DNA of 64,000 nucleotides from Kocuria marina (GCA_014652975.1 BMZV01000004.1:186001-250000); one strand, 5' to 3'; shown: positions 7,799-17,575, counted from the first letter of the stretch. A program made the numbers and translations. The notes: a model not told the origin generated them from the letters alone.

Positions 7799-9418
7799 TC
7801 AACCGCGGCGCAACCACGCGCCCATCCGACGCCCCAGCCTAGTCCCCGCCGGACCCGCTCCCGCGCCCACGGGTTCTGCCGCGCCCTCGTGTGCATCGGG
7901 CTCACGCATCCGCCGCACGAGCTCCGCGAGCCCACTCATCTCGTGACGTAGCGTGCTGCGTGGCGCTGTCTCCGAGAGCACAGCACCGGCGAGCAGGGCG
8001 TCGTCGCACGCCTTGGCGTCCCACGAGAGGGTGTGGGCCACGGGGTGCCCGGGCGAGAAGCGCTCCCAGGCCTCCCGCACGGACTCGGCCGCGGAGCGAC
8101 CGGTGGCGGCGGCGCGCAGTTTGTTCATGACGACGACGATCCGCGCGTCCGGTGCCGCGTCCAACAGGTCCGGCAGAGCCTTGACGAGCCGCGGTACGCC
8201 GAGGGTGTCCGCTGCGCCGAGTGCTATCACCACGTCCGCGGCCGCGACCGCGGTCAGCGTCCCGGCATTGCGCCGCGGGGCCATGAAGTCGGAACTGATC
8301 TCCTCGTCGGACTCGAGGCCGGAGGCGGTGTCCACGACCACGGCGTCGTAGTCCTTCCGGGCACGGTCGAGCACGAGGTCCAGGGCGGAACCCCGGATCT
8401 CGGGCCAGCGGTCGTAGCGGGTGATCCCGGTCAGGACGTCCAGCGAGGCGCCCGCGACGGACACCGTGCTCGCGCAGCGTCGCAATCCCTCCCGGTCCAG
8501 CCGCGCCTGATCGGCGAGCCGGCACGCCTGCGCCAGCCCCGCGGCTTCGTCCAGCATCCCGAGGCTCGCCGCGACCGAGGCGGCGTAGGTGTCCGCGTCT
8601 ACGAGCAGCACACGCCGCCCGAGCAGGGCAAGTTCGGCGGCGAGATTGAGCGAGGTGACCGTGCGGCCGGGGGCCCCCATCGGTCCCCACACGGCGATCA
8701 CCCGGCAGGCTTCGGCATGGTCGAGGGCGTCTGAGTCATCGAGGTCGTGCGCCGTCGCGGGATCGCCGGATGACCCACCGGGTACGGCAGCCCCCGAGCC
8801 GAGTCCGGCGGCGTCGGGGCCGATGTGACCTTCCCCATGGGTGCTGTCCGGGGAGGATGCGGACTTTGCGACTGCTCGGCCCGCGGCTCGCCCGGCTGCT
8901 CCTTCGCGCGACGCCGGCCCGTCCGCGGGTGCATCAGTCGCCGCCGCGCCGTTCGATACCGCTGCCTTCGATGCCATTCCCTTTGACGACGTTCCTCTCG
9001 ACGCCGCTTTACGCTCGGGTGCCGGGCGTTCGCCCGGCGCCGCAGCGCCGTCGTCCCGCACCGACGACGGCGAGCGTGCGGGACCGAGCATCGCGCGGGT
9101 GATGATCCGGGCCAGCTCCTCCCCGGTGGCGTCCGGGGGTACGCTGCCGACACCCAGACGCTGCACGCGGGACTCGTCGTGTCCCTCGACCACCAGGACC
9201 CGCAGGTCGTCGGTCTCGAGTTGATCGAGCAGGCTCGCGGTGAGCTCCTCGGCGCCCTCCGCGACGAGCGCCACGTGGGCCATGCGGGTGTGGGCGCACG
9301 CGAGCAGCTCGGCGAGGTCCAGACAGCGCCGCACCACCGTGACGTCCCCGTGCAAGCGTTCGAGCCGGTCCACGAGCGGCCACGTGCTCGTCCCGAGCGT
9401 CACCACTGAGATACTCAC
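7799..9418 (-). CDS. CpaE/MinD-like ATPase with receiver-like N-terminal domain
   Basis: The protein has 539 residues. Residues 1-120 look like a degenerate receiver domain, as in CpaE. About 100 residues of Ala/Ser/Gly-rich linker follow, then a MinD/ParA-type P-loop domain (about 235-490). The P-loop reads GPMGAPGRTVTSLNLA, so Arg stands where ParA proteins have the catalytic Lys (GKT). The second strand LLVDADTYAASV and the Walker B DAVVVDTASGL are present. CpaE proteins place pilus or secretion machines and partition systems; this actinobacterial branch usually carries the same GRT loop. The start is GTG at 9418, overlapping the stop of the upstream SAF-domain gene by four bases (GTGA), so the two are translationally coupled. 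No pilus ATPase (cpaF/tadA) or pilin gene is present. Confidence 0.75.
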   Translation of the reverse strand: MSISVVTLGTSTWPLVDRLERLHGDVTVVRRCLDLAELLACAHTRMAHVALVAEGAEELTASLLDQLETDDLRVLVVEGHDESRVQRLGVGSVPPDATGEELARIITRAMLGPARSPSSVRDDGAAAPGERPAPERKAASRGTSSKGMASKAAVSNGAAATDAPADGPASREGAAGRAAGRAVAKSASSPDSTHGEGHIGPDAAGLGSGAAVPGGSSGDPATAHDLDDSDALDHAEACRVIAVWGPMGAPGRTVTSLNLAAELALLGRRVLLVDADTYAASVAASLGMLDEAAGLAQACRLADQARLDREGLRRCASTVSVAGASLDVLTGITRYDRWPEIRGSALDLVLDRARKDYDAVVVDTASGLESDEEISSDFMAPRRNAGTLTAVAAADVVIALGAADTLGVPRLVKALPDLLDAAPDARIVVVMNKLRAAATGRSAAESVREAWERFSPGHPVAHTLSWDAKACDDALLAGAVLSETAPRSTLRHEMSGLAELVRRMREPDAHEGAAEPVGAGAGPAGTRLGRRMGAWLRRG

Positions 9419-10077
9419 GAGCCGGAACCCGCCGTGTTGAGCACCAGGGTCACCTTGGCGTCGTTGCCGAGCGCGTCCACGAGCGGACCCACCTGGGCCT
9501 GCGTGACGAGCACGTAGACCGTGGCCGAGGCGTTACCGCCAAGCGCCGTGTCCTTGGTGTCCACGCGCGCGATTTCCGCGCCCGTGACGAGTTTCTCGGG
9601 CGCCCCGTACCCGCGCCCCGTGGGTTTGGGCTCGGCCACCCACACGTCCACGCGGGACCCCGCCTCCGCCTGGGCCGGCATGGGGGTGGTCAGGGCGACC
9701 CCCACAGGTGTGCGGTCGAGCTCGTCCGCGGTGCCCACCGCCGCAGCCGGCACGAGTTGCCCGCGCGCCACGCGCTGGGTCACCACCGCGTTCTCCCGCA
9801 GTTGCCCGTCCGGGACGTACTGCGCGGAGGAATCCTGCAGGTGTGCGTCCACCGTGCCCAGGTCCTCCCGCGTGATCCGTTGCCCCACGGAGAGGTCGTT
9901 GGCCGCGACGTAGTACGGCTGGGTACGGTTGGCCGTGGCGACCAGCAGGGTCACCCCCAGCACGGAGAGCAGGACCAGCAGCAGCCCCACGAGCAGCCGC
10001 GGATCCCGCCAGGACGGTTTGCGGAATCGTGCGGCCGTGGACCGTCCCGAGCGCTCGAGCGCCGCGGTGCTCCCCAT
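9415..10077 (-). CDS. SAF-domain membrane protein (CpaB/RcpC-like)
   Basis: This 220-residue protein starts at the ATG at 10077, with GAAAGGA eight bases upstream; the open frame further upstream is not needed. A cytosolic basic N-terminus precedes one membrane helix (LLVGLLLVLLSVLGVTLLVA, about 40-60). A SAF domain follows (about 65-135, YYVAANDLSVGQRITREDLG), as in the CpaB pilus-assembly protein and the FlgA chaperone. The C-terminal part is beta-rich and probably extracytoplasmic. It overlaps the CpaE-like gene by four bases, repeating the CpaB-CpaE pairing of Flp-type pilus clusters without the rest of the machine. A role in anchoring or positioning a surface structure is inference. Confidence 0.75.
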   Translation of the reverse strand: MGSTAALERSGRSTAARFRKPSWRDPRLLVGLLLVLLSVLGVTLLVATANRTQPYYVAANDLSVGQRITREDLGTVDAHLQDSSAQYVPDGQLRENAVVTQRVARGQLVPAAAVGTADELDRTPVGVALTTPMPAQAEAGSRVDVWVAEPKPTGRGYGAPEKLVTGAEIARVDTKDTALGGNASATVYVLVTQAQVGPLVDALGNDAKVTLVLNTAGSGS

Positions 10078-10304
10078 GCTGACATCCTTTCGTGATGCGC
10101 CGGCCCCCGCCGGCTGCACCCGAGTGTGCCGCGTCGCACACCGCGCTGGGAAGTGTGACGAACGACCTGTGGACGGAGGTGGCCACGTGTTCATTCCGCC
10201 CAGGACCTGTTGATAACCCGCCGCCTACCCCCTCACGTGGGACAATGACGAGCGAACCCCAATGAAACAGCATGCAACGGCACCTAAGAAAGTGATGGAC
10301 CGGA

Positions 10305-10520
10305 ATGTCCCAGCAGCGATTCCTCACACTCGCGGACGTCGCCGAGATCCTCTCGATCTCCGTCCCGCAAGCGCGTGCCATGGTGCGTTCGGGGGAGCTT
10401 CCCGCGATCCAGGTGGGCGGCCGGGGGCAGTGGCGCGTGGAGACGGTCAAGCTGGAGGAGTACATCCAACAGGGCTACGAGCGCACCGAGCAAGCGGTGC
10501 GTGAGGGCACCCTGCACTGA
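10305..10520 (+). CDS. Small excisionase-type helix-turn-helix DNA-binding protein
   Basis: The 71-residue protein is essentially one winged-helix domain: LTLADVAEILSISVPQARAM is the helix-turn-helix, GGRGQWRV the wing and KLEEYIQQGY the closing helix. This is the MerR/excisionase-like fold (HTH_17) found in BldC-type regulators of Actinobacteria. No recombinase or attachment site is nearby, so a chromosomal regulator is more likely than a phage excisionase. It diverges from the CpaB-like gene across 227 bases, so it could regulate that pair; this is inference. The ribosome-binding site is weak. Confidence 0.8.
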   Translation: MSQQRFLTLADVAEILSISVPQARAMVRSGELPAIQVGGRGQWRVETVKLEEYIQQGYERTEQAVREGTLH

Positions 10521-10544
10521 CACACCCTTGGGACGCCGGGCGAC

Positions 10545-11111
10545 TCACCCCGCATCGAGGGACGAGACCAGCGCCACGGCATGGAACCCCACCGTGCGCA
10601 CCGCGGTGACCGAGCTGCGTCGGCGAAACTGGTCCTGCGGGTGCACCGCGACGTCGAAGAAGTCCTGACCCACGGCGTCCACCGTGCCCTCGATCTCCCC
10701 GTGACGGGATTCGTCCTGCAGCACGACCCGCACGTGCACGCGCGCGGTGCTGAGGGCGCGCAGGACGTGGCCCATGCCGAGCCTGCGGATGGTCGAACGT
10801 TCCGGGAGCACCTCGAAGCGACGCGGTAGTCCCTCCCACCACACCACGCTGTGCAGTGGGACCAGGTGCTGGAGGTGCCGCTCGCGCACCACAACCCAGC
10901 CGGAGCCCACGTCCGCGAGCTCTCCCTCCAGGGTGTCACCGCGCGCTGGGCGCAGCCGCACGGGACCGCCGCGGTGTGCCGCGAGCCGCTCGAGCAGCGT
11001 GAGTCGTGACAGCTCCGCGCGCGCGGTCTCCACGGCCTCCTGCTCCACGAGCCGCACCCTGGCCTGCTCGAGTTGGGCCTCCATGTCCTCGAAGAGGTCG
11101 TCCCAGCGCAT
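10545..11111 (-). CDS. Conserved actinobacterial protein of unknown function
   Basis: This 188-residue soluble protein begins with a charged helix (residues 1-45, coiled-coil-like). A beta-rich domain follows, with VRLRPARGDTLEGELADVGSGWVVVRE around 51-77 that recalls an SH3/Sm-like barrel, then a second beta domain near the C-terminus (GTVDAVGQDFFDVAV). There are no catalytic motifs, cysteines or signal peptide. Similar short proteins are common in Actinobacteria, but I know of no assigned function. It is convergent with the small helix-turn-helix gene (24 bases between stops) and divergent from the LysM gene. Confidence 0.65.
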   Translation of the reverse strand: MRWDDLFEDMEAQLEQARVRLVEQEAVETARAELSRLTLLERLAAHRGGPVRLRPARGDTLEGELADVGSGWVVVRERHLQHLVPLHSVVWWEGLPRRFEVLPERSTIRRLGMGHVLRALSTARVHVRVVLQDESRHGEIEGTVDAVGQDFFDVAVHPQDQFRRRSSVTAVRTVGFHAVALVSSLDAG

Positions 11112-11215
11112 CCGCCACCGTCCTTGGGTCTCGGGGTCCTGAGGTCACGCTACGGCGTGCAGGGGCCGGCTCCGCGTCGGATGTCATGCCGACATGAATG
11201 CAATTGCAACGATGA

Positions 11216-11244
11216 TTGACAGCCGACCGAGACCGCTGAATGAT
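11216..11244 (+). promoter_or_regulatory. Sigma-70-type promoter of the LysM gene
   Basis: A perfect -35 box TTGACA (11216-11221) is followed after exactly 17 bases by AATGAT (11239-11244), four of six matches to TATAAT. The surrounding 100 bases are much less GC-rich than the rest of the window. The predicted start near 11251 gives a leader of about 40 bases to the ATG at 11290. Confidence 0.6.
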
Positions 11245-11289
11245 CTAGAAATGTCAAACGGCATCAAACAGCACTATTCGGAGGCAAAT

Positions 11290-12117
11290 ATGTCTACGAT
11301 CCATCGATCGGCACCTTCCACCGGCACCCGCTTGGCCGTCGCGTGGCTCGGCGTCCCCGTGCTGGCCGGGGCGCTGGGGGTTCTGGGCCTCGGATATGCG
11401 CAGACTCTGCGCGCCACAGGATCCGGTCAAGACCCCGACCTGTTGGTCGCGGTGGTCGCGGCGGGTGCGTGCCTCGCCGTGGCCGGGTGGTGGGTCGGTG
11501 GACTGGTGATGCTCGCTCTCGCCCGGGCGGCCCGGCGACTGCGCTGGCACGGCCTGGAGCGGTGGGCCACGCACCTCACGCCCGCCCTGGTCGCGCGCAC
11601 CGCGGTCGCCCTCGTGGGCGTGCAGCTCGTGGTCGTGGCACCCGCCCACGCCGACGACGCCGCCCTCGACCCCTTCTGGGCCCCGGCCACCGCCGGTACC
11701 GAGCAGCTCGCGGAGCCCTCCGCCCCCGCGCCGGAATCCGTTCAGGAAGCTGTTCCCGACGCCGCACCCGGAGCGCAGACGAGCGGCCCGGAAGCGACCC
11801 CCGAATCCACGGCCGCTCCTGTACGGGCCCCGGAGGCCTCGACCCCGATGCTCGAGCCGGCCAACCCGCCCGCTGGGCAGCGCGTCTCCAATGGCGTCCT
11901 CACCGTGATGGCCGGGGACACCCTGTGGGGCCTCACCGAACAATTGCTGGGGCCGGGGGCCACGGACGCCACCGTGTGCCACAACCTCCCGGCGTGGCTC
12001 GAGCTGAACGCCGTGGCGCACCAGGGGGATCTGATCCGCCCCGGGGACCAGTTACGCGTTCCGCCCCACCTGCTCGATCCGGCGGGCACACCGCACGAGG
12101 AGCGCTGCACCGGATAG
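11290..12117 (+). CDS. Membrane-anchored LysM-domain protein
   Basis: The protein has 275 residues when started at the ATG at 11290, with GGAGG five bases upstream. The open frame extends to 11194, but that would place the start before the promoter. There are three hydrophobic segments (LAVAWLGVPVLAGALGVLGL, LLVAVVAAGACLAVAGWWVG and LVARTAVALVGVQLVVVAP). A Pro/Ala/Glu-rich linker (about 125-190) follows, then a C-terminal LysM domain (TVMAGDTLWGLTEQLLG through GDLIRPGDQLRVP). LysM binds the N-acetylglucosamine backbone of peptidoglycan, so this is probably a cell-surface protein tying membrane to wall. The downstream Rv3235-like gene is in the same direction after 168 bases. Confidence 0.8.
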   Translation: MSTIHRSAPSTGTRLAVAWLGVPVLAGALGVLGLGYAQTLRATGSGQDPDLLVAVVAAGACLAVAGWWVGGLVMLALARAARRLRWHGLERWATHLTPALVARTAVALVGVQLVVVAPAHADDAALDPFWAPATAGTEQLAEPSAPAPESVQEAVPDAAPGAQTSGPEATPESTAAPVRAPEASTPMLEPANPPAGQRVSNGVLTVMAGDTLWGLTEQLLGPGATDATVCHNLPAWLELNAVAHQGDLIRPGDQLRVPPHLLDPAGTPHEERCTG

Positions 12118-12285
12118 GTCTACTCCAGGCAGGTCCGCCCTGGGATCCATGACTCCAAACACGGCCACTTCAGGACCCACGCGGGCCCCGGAACACCGTC
12201 GGGAACTCGCCTCGCGGCGGGGCCACAACCTCTCTCCATCGTCCCCGGGCCGTCCGGCCCACCCTTCGTCACCGAGGAGCACACC

Positions 12286-12735
12286 ATGAGCATCGCCGTC
12301 CCCGAATCAGCACCCCGCACTCCCGCGGGCGGTTACACGTGGCGCCAGGACCGCACGGTGGCGGCCCTCACGGGCAAGAACGAGATGGAGCGGGTCGGCG
12401 CGATCGCCCGCAGCATCGGGCAAGCCGCGGTGGAGATCCTCGCGGGCACCCGCCCGGCGAACCAACTGTCCCGGTGGACGGAGCCTGAGATCGTGGAACG
12501 CTTCACCCAGCGTGCGGCCATGCTCAAGCTCGTGCAGGAACAGTGCCCGGACCGGCGCGCCGTGTTCGAGGTGCACCGCGCCGCCCGGATCCGGCGGATC
12601 CGGGTGTGCAGCCCGGCCCCCGGGTGCTACGAGGCATCCCTCGTGGTGGAGGAATCCACCCGGGCGCGCGCCGTGGCGTTACGGATCGAGCGGATCGCGC
12701 GGCAGTGGCGGGTCACCCATCTGGAAGTCGGGTGA
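12286..12735 (+). CDS. Rv3235-like conserved protein (DUF6459 type)
   Basis: This 149-residue soluble protein starts at ATG 12286 with GAGGAG six bases upstream. The second half has the order seen in the Rv3235 family that precedes secA in many Actinobacteria: an amphipathic helix, then the beta strands RIRRIRVCSPAPGCYEASLVV and ARAVALRIERIARQWRVTHLEV. It lies convergent to secA with only 22 bases between stops. The recurring link with secA in the phylum suggests an envelope or secretion role, but no function is established. Confidence 0.7.
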   Translation: MSIAVPESAPRTPAGGYTWRQDRTVAALTGKNEMERVGAIARSIGQAAVEILAGTRPANQLSRWTEPEIVERFTQRAAMLKLVQEQCPDRRAVFEVHRAARIRRIRVCSPAPGCYEASLVVEESTRARAVALRIERIARQWRVTHLEVG

Positions 12736-12757
12736 TCTCGCCGAGCCCAGCCGGGCC

Positions 12758-15538
12758 TCAGCGCCGCTTGCCCCGCTTCGCCTTGCCGCCGGCCTTGCCG
12801 GACTTCCCCCGGCGCTGGGCACGGTTGGCCCCCTCGCCAGCGGAGGTGGCGCCGTCGGCGTCCGAGGCCCCGTTCGTCGTCGCCGGCTCGGTGTCCGCCG
12901 CAGGCTCGTCGTCGTCGGAGGACACCCGGGGCTCGGACTCCACGGCCGCGCGCGGCGTGCCGTCCTCGTCCGGGGCGGTGTACTGCAGGAACGCGGGACG
13001 CTGGGGCGTCGTGAGCTCCACGGCACCGCCGTCCGCACCGGTGCGCTGCTTGCGGACCTCCAGGTTGAACAGCGTCACCACGGTCTGCTCGCGGATGGCG
13101 GCCATCATCTCCTGGAACATGGCGTGGCCCTCGCGCTGGTACTCCACGAGCGGATCGCGCTGGGCCATGGCGCGCAGCCCGATCCCCTCCTTGAGGTAGT
13201 CCATCTCGTAGAGGTGCTCGGGCCAGCGCTGACCGATCACCGAGAGCAGGACCCGGCGCTCGAGGTTGCGCATGGCCTCGGAACCGAGCTCGTCCTCGCG
13301 TTCCTTGTAGGTGACCGCGGCGTCCGAGAGGATCTGTTCCTGGAGGAAGTCCGAGGTCAACCGCGGGCGGCCACCCGCCTCCTCGAGGACCTCGTCGCGG
13401 GTCAGGGACACGGGGTAGATGGCCCGCAGCGCGGTCCACAGCGCGTCCAGGTCCCAGTCCTCGGGGTGACCCGTCCCGGTGTGCTCCGTGATCACCGACG
13501 TGATGACCTCGTCCGTGAACTGCCGGATCTGGTCCTCGATGTCATCGCCCATGAGGATCCGCTTGCGATCCCGGTAGATCACCGCGCGCTGGCGGTTCAG
13601 GACGTCGTCGTACTTGAGCACGTTCTTACGCTGCTCGGCGTTGCGCCCCTCCACCTGGTTCTGCGCGTTGGCGATACCGGAGGTGATCAACCGGCCCGTC
13701 ACGGGGACGTCGTCCGGGGCGATCGCCATGAGCCGCTGCGCCGCACCGGGGTTGAACAGGCGCATGAGGTCGTCCGACAGGGACAGGTAGAACCGGGATT
13801 CCCCCGGGTCCCCCTGACGACCGGAACGCCCGCGCAACTGGTTGTCGATCCGGCGGGACTCGTGGCGCTCCGTGCCCAGGACGTAGAGCCCCCCGGATTC
13901 GAGGACCTCCTCGTGTTCCGTCTTGGTCGCGGCCTCGCATTCCGCGAGGACGTCGGGCCACCTCGCCTCGTACGTCTCGGCATCGCGCTCGGGGTCCAGG
14001 CCGAGTTCGGCCATCTTCTCCACGGCGTTGAACTCGGCATTGCCGCCCAGCATGATGTCGGTGCCTCGACCGGCCATGTTGGTGGCCACGGTGACCGCAC
14101 CCTTGCGGCCGGCCTGGGCCACGATCGCGGCCTCACGCGCGTGGTTCTTGGCGTTGAGCACCTCGTGACGCACACCGCGCTTAGCCAGCAGACGGGAGAG
14201 GTACTCCGACTTCTCCACGGACGCCGTACCCACGAGGACGGGCTGGCCCTTCTCATGGCGGTCCTCGATGTCCCGCACCACGGCGGCGTACTTGGTGGCC
14301 TCGTTCTTGTAGACCACGTCCCGCTTGTCCTCGCGGGCGATGCCGCGGTGCGGCGGGATGGCCACGACGCCGATCTCGTACGTGTTCATGAACTCGGCCG
14401 CCTCGGTCTGGGCCGTACCGGTCATGCCCGAGAGCTTGTCGTACAGACGGAAGTAGTTCTGCAGGGTGATGGTGGCCATCGTCTGGTTCTCGGGCTTGAT
14501 CTCCACGCCCTCCTTGGCCTCGATGGCCTGGTGGACGCCCTCGTTGTAACGCCGCCCGGACAGCACACGGCCGGTGTGCTCGTCCACGATCTTCACCTCG
14601 CCGCCCGCGACGATGTAGTCCTTGTTCGCGCGGAACAGTTCCTTGGCCTTGATCGCGTTGTTGAGGAACCCGATCAGCGGGGTGTTCTGGGACTCGTAGA
14701 GGTTGTCGATGCCGAGCCAGTCCTCGACCTTCTCGATCCCCGGTTCGAGCACGCCCACGGTGCGCTTCTTCTCGTCGACCTCGTAGTCGGTCTCCCCGTT
14801 GAGCTTCTCCACGACGGTCGCGAACTCGCGATACCACCGGTTGGCCTCCCCGGAAGCCGGTCCGGAGATGATGAGCGGGGTCCGCGCCTCGTCGATGAGG
14901 ATGGAGTCCACCTCGTCCACGATCGCGAAGTTGTGCCCGCGCTGGACGAGCTCCTCCTTGGACCAGGCCATGTTGTCCCGGAGGTAGTCGAAGCCGAACT
15001 CGTTGTTCGTGCCGTAGGTGATGTCCGCGGCGTACTGCTCACGCCGGGTCGCAGGGTCCTGACCGCTCAGGATCACGCCGGTCTCCAACCCCAGGAAGCG
15101 GTAGACACGGCCCATGAGGTTGGCCTGGTACTCGGCGAGGTAGTCGTTGACCGTGACCACGTGCACGCCGTTGCCCGCGAGCGCATTCAGGTAGGCCGGC
15201 GCCGTGGCCACCAGGGTCTTGCCCTCACCGGTCTTCATCTCCGCGATGTAACCCAGGTGCAGGGCGGCACCGCCCATGATCTGGACGTCGAAGTGGCGCT
15301 GGCCCAGGGTGCGGGACGCGGCTTCGCGCACGGCCGCGAACGCCTCGGGGAGCAACCGGTCGAGGGACTCGCCGCCCTGGATACGTTCACGGAACGAGTC
15401 GGTCTCGGCGCGCAGCTCGGCGTCGGAGAGTTCCTTGAAACTGTCCTCGAGGCTGTTGACGGCGTCGGCGTAAGTTCTCAGCCGCTTCAGGACCCGCTTG
15501 TCCCCAGTGCGAAGAACCTTTTCCAGGAATGACGCCAC
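12758..15538 (-). CDS. secA: Preprotein translocase ATPase SecA
   Basis: This 926-residue SecA uses a GTG start at 15538; GGAGGAG lies nine bases upstream and the protein then begins [10 protein letters not shown] as in the family. The longer frame to 15877 is non-homologous. Visible parts are the Walker A MKTGEGKT near residue 105, Walker [15 protein letters not shown] near 210, the preprotein cross-linking domain, helicase motif VI ([13 protein letters not shown]), and the scaffold and wing domains. The tail (from about 830) is acidic, then Lys/Arg-rich, and lacks the zinc-binding cysteine motif of E. coli SecA. Actinobacterial SecA1 proteins commonly lack it. SecA drives unfolded preproteins through SecYEG. 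It is the last gene of the mtrA-to-secA run, as in M. tuberculosis. Confidence 0.97.
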   Translation of the reverse strand: MASFLEKVLRTGDKRVLKRLRTYADAVNSLEDSFKELSDAELRAETDSFRERIQGGESLDRLLPEAFAAVREAASRTLGQRHFDVQIMGGAALHLGYIAEMKTGEGKTLVATAPAYLNALAGNGVHVVTVNDYLAEYQANLMGRVYRFLGLETGVILSGQDPATRREQYAADITYGTNNEFGFDYLRDNMAWSKEELVQRGHNFAIVDEVDSILIDEARTPLIISGPASGEANRWYREFATVVEKLNGETDYEVDEKKRTVGVLEPGIEKVEDWLGIDNLYESQNTPLIGFLNNAIKAKELFRANKDYIVAGGEVKIVDEHTGRVLSGRRYNEGVHQAIEAKEGVEIKPENQTMATITLQNYFRLYDKLSGMTGTAQTEAAEFMNTYEIGVVAIPPHRGIAREDKRDVVYKNEATKYAAVVRDIEDRHEKGQPVLVGTASVEKSEYLSRLLAKRGVRHEVLNAKNHAREAAIVAQAGRKGAVTVATNMAGRGTDIMLGGNAEFNAVEKMAELGLDPERDAETYEARWPDVLAECEAATKTEHEEVLESGGLYVLGTERHESRRIDNQLRGRSGRQGDPGESRFYLSLSDDLMRLFNPGAAQRLMAIAPDDVPVTGRLITSGIANAQNQVEGRNAEQRKNVLKYDDVLNRQRAVIYRDRKRILMGDDIEDQIRQFTDEVITSVITEHTGTGHPEDWDLDALWTALRAIYPVSLTRDEVLEEAGGRPRLTSDFLQEQILSDAAVTYKEREDELGSEAMRNLERRVLLSVIGQRWPEHLYEMDYLKEGIGLRAMAQRDPLVEYQREGHAMFQEMMAAIREQTVVTLFNLEVRKQRTGADGGAVELTTPQRPAFLQYTAPDEDGTPRAAVESEPRVSSDDDEPAADTEPATTNGASDADGATSAGEGANRAQRRGKSGKAGGKAKRGKRR

Positions 15539-15751
15539 GTGTGTTCGCTCCTCCGAGATCAATGGTGGGCACCGGCAGGACAGTGGGTGCACCGCCGAAC
15601 AGTGTACGTGAGCCAGGCTGGACGCCGGCCGCGTGCCACCGCGCCGGGCACCGGGTGGCCCCCGGACGGGTGGCCGCGGAATCCCCGATGCCCCCTCGGC
15701 AGACGCGGGATGGGCAACGACCAGGTTCCCGCTACCCGCTCGCCGGGCACG

Positions 15752-15785
15752 GGACGGGCCCGGCGACGTAGTCGCGGGCCCGTCC
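15752..15785 (-). terminator. Hairpin terminator after hpf
   Basis: GGACGGGCCC (15752-15761) pairs with GGGCCCGTCC (15776-15785), and the stem continues with GCGAC/GTCGC around a GTA loop after one bulged base. It lies 21 bases beyond the hpf stop on the minus strand and would separate hpf from secA. Confidence 0.65.
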
Positions 15786-15806
15786 TCGGTGCGGTGCTGC
15801 GAATAC

Positions 15807-16511
15807 TCAGGAGGCCGCGGAGTTCGCGGTGTCGGGCTGGTAGGCCCGCGCCTTCTCCTCCCCGGAGCGTCCGTCATTGCTGAGACTGATCACCCCGTAC
15901 TCCCACCCCTTACGGCGGTACACGGCGGAGGGTTCCTGGGTCTCCTTGTCCACGAACAGGAAGAAGTCGTGACCCACGAGCTCCATCCGGTCCACGGCCT
16001 CGTCCACGGTGATCTCGTGGGCGGGGAAGCGCTTGCGCCGGATCTCCACGGGGGTAGGGGGGTCGCTCAGAGGGTACTCGGTGCTGAAGGCCTCGTCCTC
16101 GGCCGCCGCGAGTTCTTCCTGGCTGGCATACGTGGGAGTCGGTCCCGAAGGGTCCACGGGCAGCGATCCCGTGGCCTCGTGCACGGCGATGGGCCTCTGG
16201 TGCCCGGTGCGGTGGACCTTACGGCGGTCACGCGCCCGACGCAACCGCTCCACGAGCTTGGCGTAGGCCTCGTCGAACGCCGCGAACTTGTCGTCGTTGC
16301 GCGATTCGGCGCGCACCAGGGGCCCGCGCCCCACGACGGTGATCTCCACCCGCATGCCCTGGTGGCCGGAGGCGGCGTGTTCCTTGGTGACCTTGACCTC
16401 GATGGATTGGACCTTGTCGCCGAGCTGCTGGAAGCGCTCGCTCTTCTCCTCGACGTATTCCTTGAATCGGTCCGGCAGGGTGACGTTGCGGCCTAGGATG
16501 TTCAGTTCCAT
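15807..16511 (-). CDS. hpf: Long-form ribosome hibernation promoting factor
   Basis: The protein has 234 residues starting at 16511 ([14 protein letters not shown]), with GGAGGG a few bases upstream; the longer frame adds 39 unrelated residues. Residues 1-105 are the RaiA/HPF domain that binds the 30S decoding centre. A variable linker follows (about 105-170). The C-terminal domain (about 172-234, [24 protein letters not shown]) dimerises two factors and so joins ribosomes into 100S dimers. Long HPF protects idle ribosomes in stationary phase. In M. tuberculosis the orthologue Rv3241c also sits beside secA1. Confidence 0.92.
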   Translation of the reverse strand: MELNILGRNVTLPDRFKEYVEEKSERFQQLGDKVQSIEVKVTKEHAASGHQGMRVEITVVGRGPLVRAESRNDDKFAAFDEAYAKLVERLRRARDRRKVHRTGHQRPIAVHEATGSLPVDPSGPTPTYASQEELAAAEDEAFSTEYPLSDPPTPVEIRRKRFPAHEITVDEAVDRMELVGHDFFLFVDKETQEPSAVYRRKGWEYGVISLSNDGRSGEEKARAYQPDTANSAAS

Positions 16512-16593
16512 GAGACCCTCCACATCTTGGGGATGACGCGGGATGTGCTGCTCTCCCACACGGGACACCTTCAATGCCTCCCGTGATCCAACG

Positions 16594-17481
16594 CTAGAGG
16601 AAACAACGGGGAAATTCATGGATGACAACGTCCGATGATCCTGCGTTCTCCCCCGGTGAACGCCGCACGCGCACCCCCGCGAGGGTCACGACCGCGGGCA
16701 CCCTGGCCCCGGTCGCGGTCAGGGCACGGACGGCCTCAGCGGCCGTGGCGCCCGTGGTGAGCACGTCGTCCACGACCACGCACGTGAGTCCCGACATGTC
16801 CCCGGCGCGCAGGCTCCCGCGTAGCGCCCGGGTGCGCTGGATCCTCCCGCGGCCCTTCTGGGTGCCGCGCCCGGCCACCGCTCGGTGCGTGAGGGCGGGT
16901 GCGATCCGCGACCGCGGGGGCAGTGCCGCGCCCCGCAGCAGCGTGGCGACCGGATCGAACCACCGACGACGCCGCGCGCGGGCGCTCGTGGGCACCGGCA
17001 CCCAGTACAGGGTGGGCCTGTCGTCACCGAGCTCGCGCGCCACGGTCGCCAGGGCTGCCGAGAGCACGGCGGAGAGCACGGGAGCGAGATCGGTGCGGCC
17101 GCCGTTCTTGAAGGACAGCACGCACGAGGCGAGTTCGTGTTCGTACTCCCCCGCCACGACGACCCGCACACCGGACGCGGCGAGTGCCGCCGGGGGTGTC
17201 ACCGGGTGCGGCCGAACCGTGGCACGGCGCAGCACGATCCGGCACGCACGGCACAGCGTGGTGCCCGGGGCCGCACACACCGCGCACGACACCGGTAGCA
17301 CCAGGTCCAAGGCCTGCGCGCACCACCCGCTGACGACCGCGGCCCGACGGTCCCACCGCGCGAGAACCGCCTGGCGGCGCCAGGGTGCGCCGGCGGTGCC
17401 ACGGCCCGGAGCGACGTCGTACACCGCGGAACGGGACACCGTCGAGGAGCGGTACGGAACGACGGGGCGGGAGCGGGTCAT
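16594..17481 (-). CDS. comF: ComF-family phosphoribosyltransferase-like protein
   Basis: The protein has 295 residues. A ComF-type zinc-finger-like module with CAVC and CRAC pairs lies at about 67-82. The phosphoribosyltransferase fold carries the PRPP-binding signature CVVVDDVLTTGATAAEA (about 232-250). The RIQRTRALRGSL segment typical of ComF ends is also present. In Bacillus ComF belongs to the DNA-uptake machinery; in Actinobacteria it sits between lpqB and hpf and its role is unclear. The C-terminus has a short unusual tail (VVIHEFPRCFL). The start at 17481 lacks an obvious ribosome-binding site, so it may lie slightly downstream. Confidence 0.88.
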   Translation of the reverse strand: MTRSRPVVPYRSSTVSRSAVYDVAPGRGTAGAPWRRQAVLARWDRRAAVVSGWCAQALDLVLPVSCAVCAAPGTTLCRACRIVLRRATVRPHPVTPPAALAASGVRVVVAGEYEHELASCVLSFKNGGRTDLAPVLSAVLSAALATVARELGDDRPTLYWVPVPTSARARRRRWFDPVATLLRGAALPPRSRIAPALTHRAVAGRGTQKGRGRIQRTRALRGSLRAGDMSGLTCVVVDDVLTTGATAAEAVRALTATGARVPAVVTLAGVRVRRSPGENAGSSDVVIHEFPRCFL

Positions 17482-17575
17482 GGCACCAGTTCACGGTGCG
17501 CGGACGGTGTCCGTCCACGGCCCGGCAGATATGTGCAGCGCGCACCGCACGGCGCACCCCCTCAGGAACGAGTGC

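Noticed and set aside
6191-7951. Long plus-strand open frame opposite pdtaS
   Set aside because: It mirrors the codons of a clear histidine kinase; the translated product is His/Arg/Pro-rich with no domain. GC bias creates such antisense frames.
10305-10520. Excisionase of a prophage
   Set aside because: No integrase, attachment repeats or phage genes are nearby; short HTH_17 proteins of this kind are common chromosomal regulators in Actinobacteria.
12512-15532. A 1006-codon plus-strand frame opposite secA
   Set aside because: SecA on the minus strand has every family motif; the antisense product is low-complexity and unlike any protein family.
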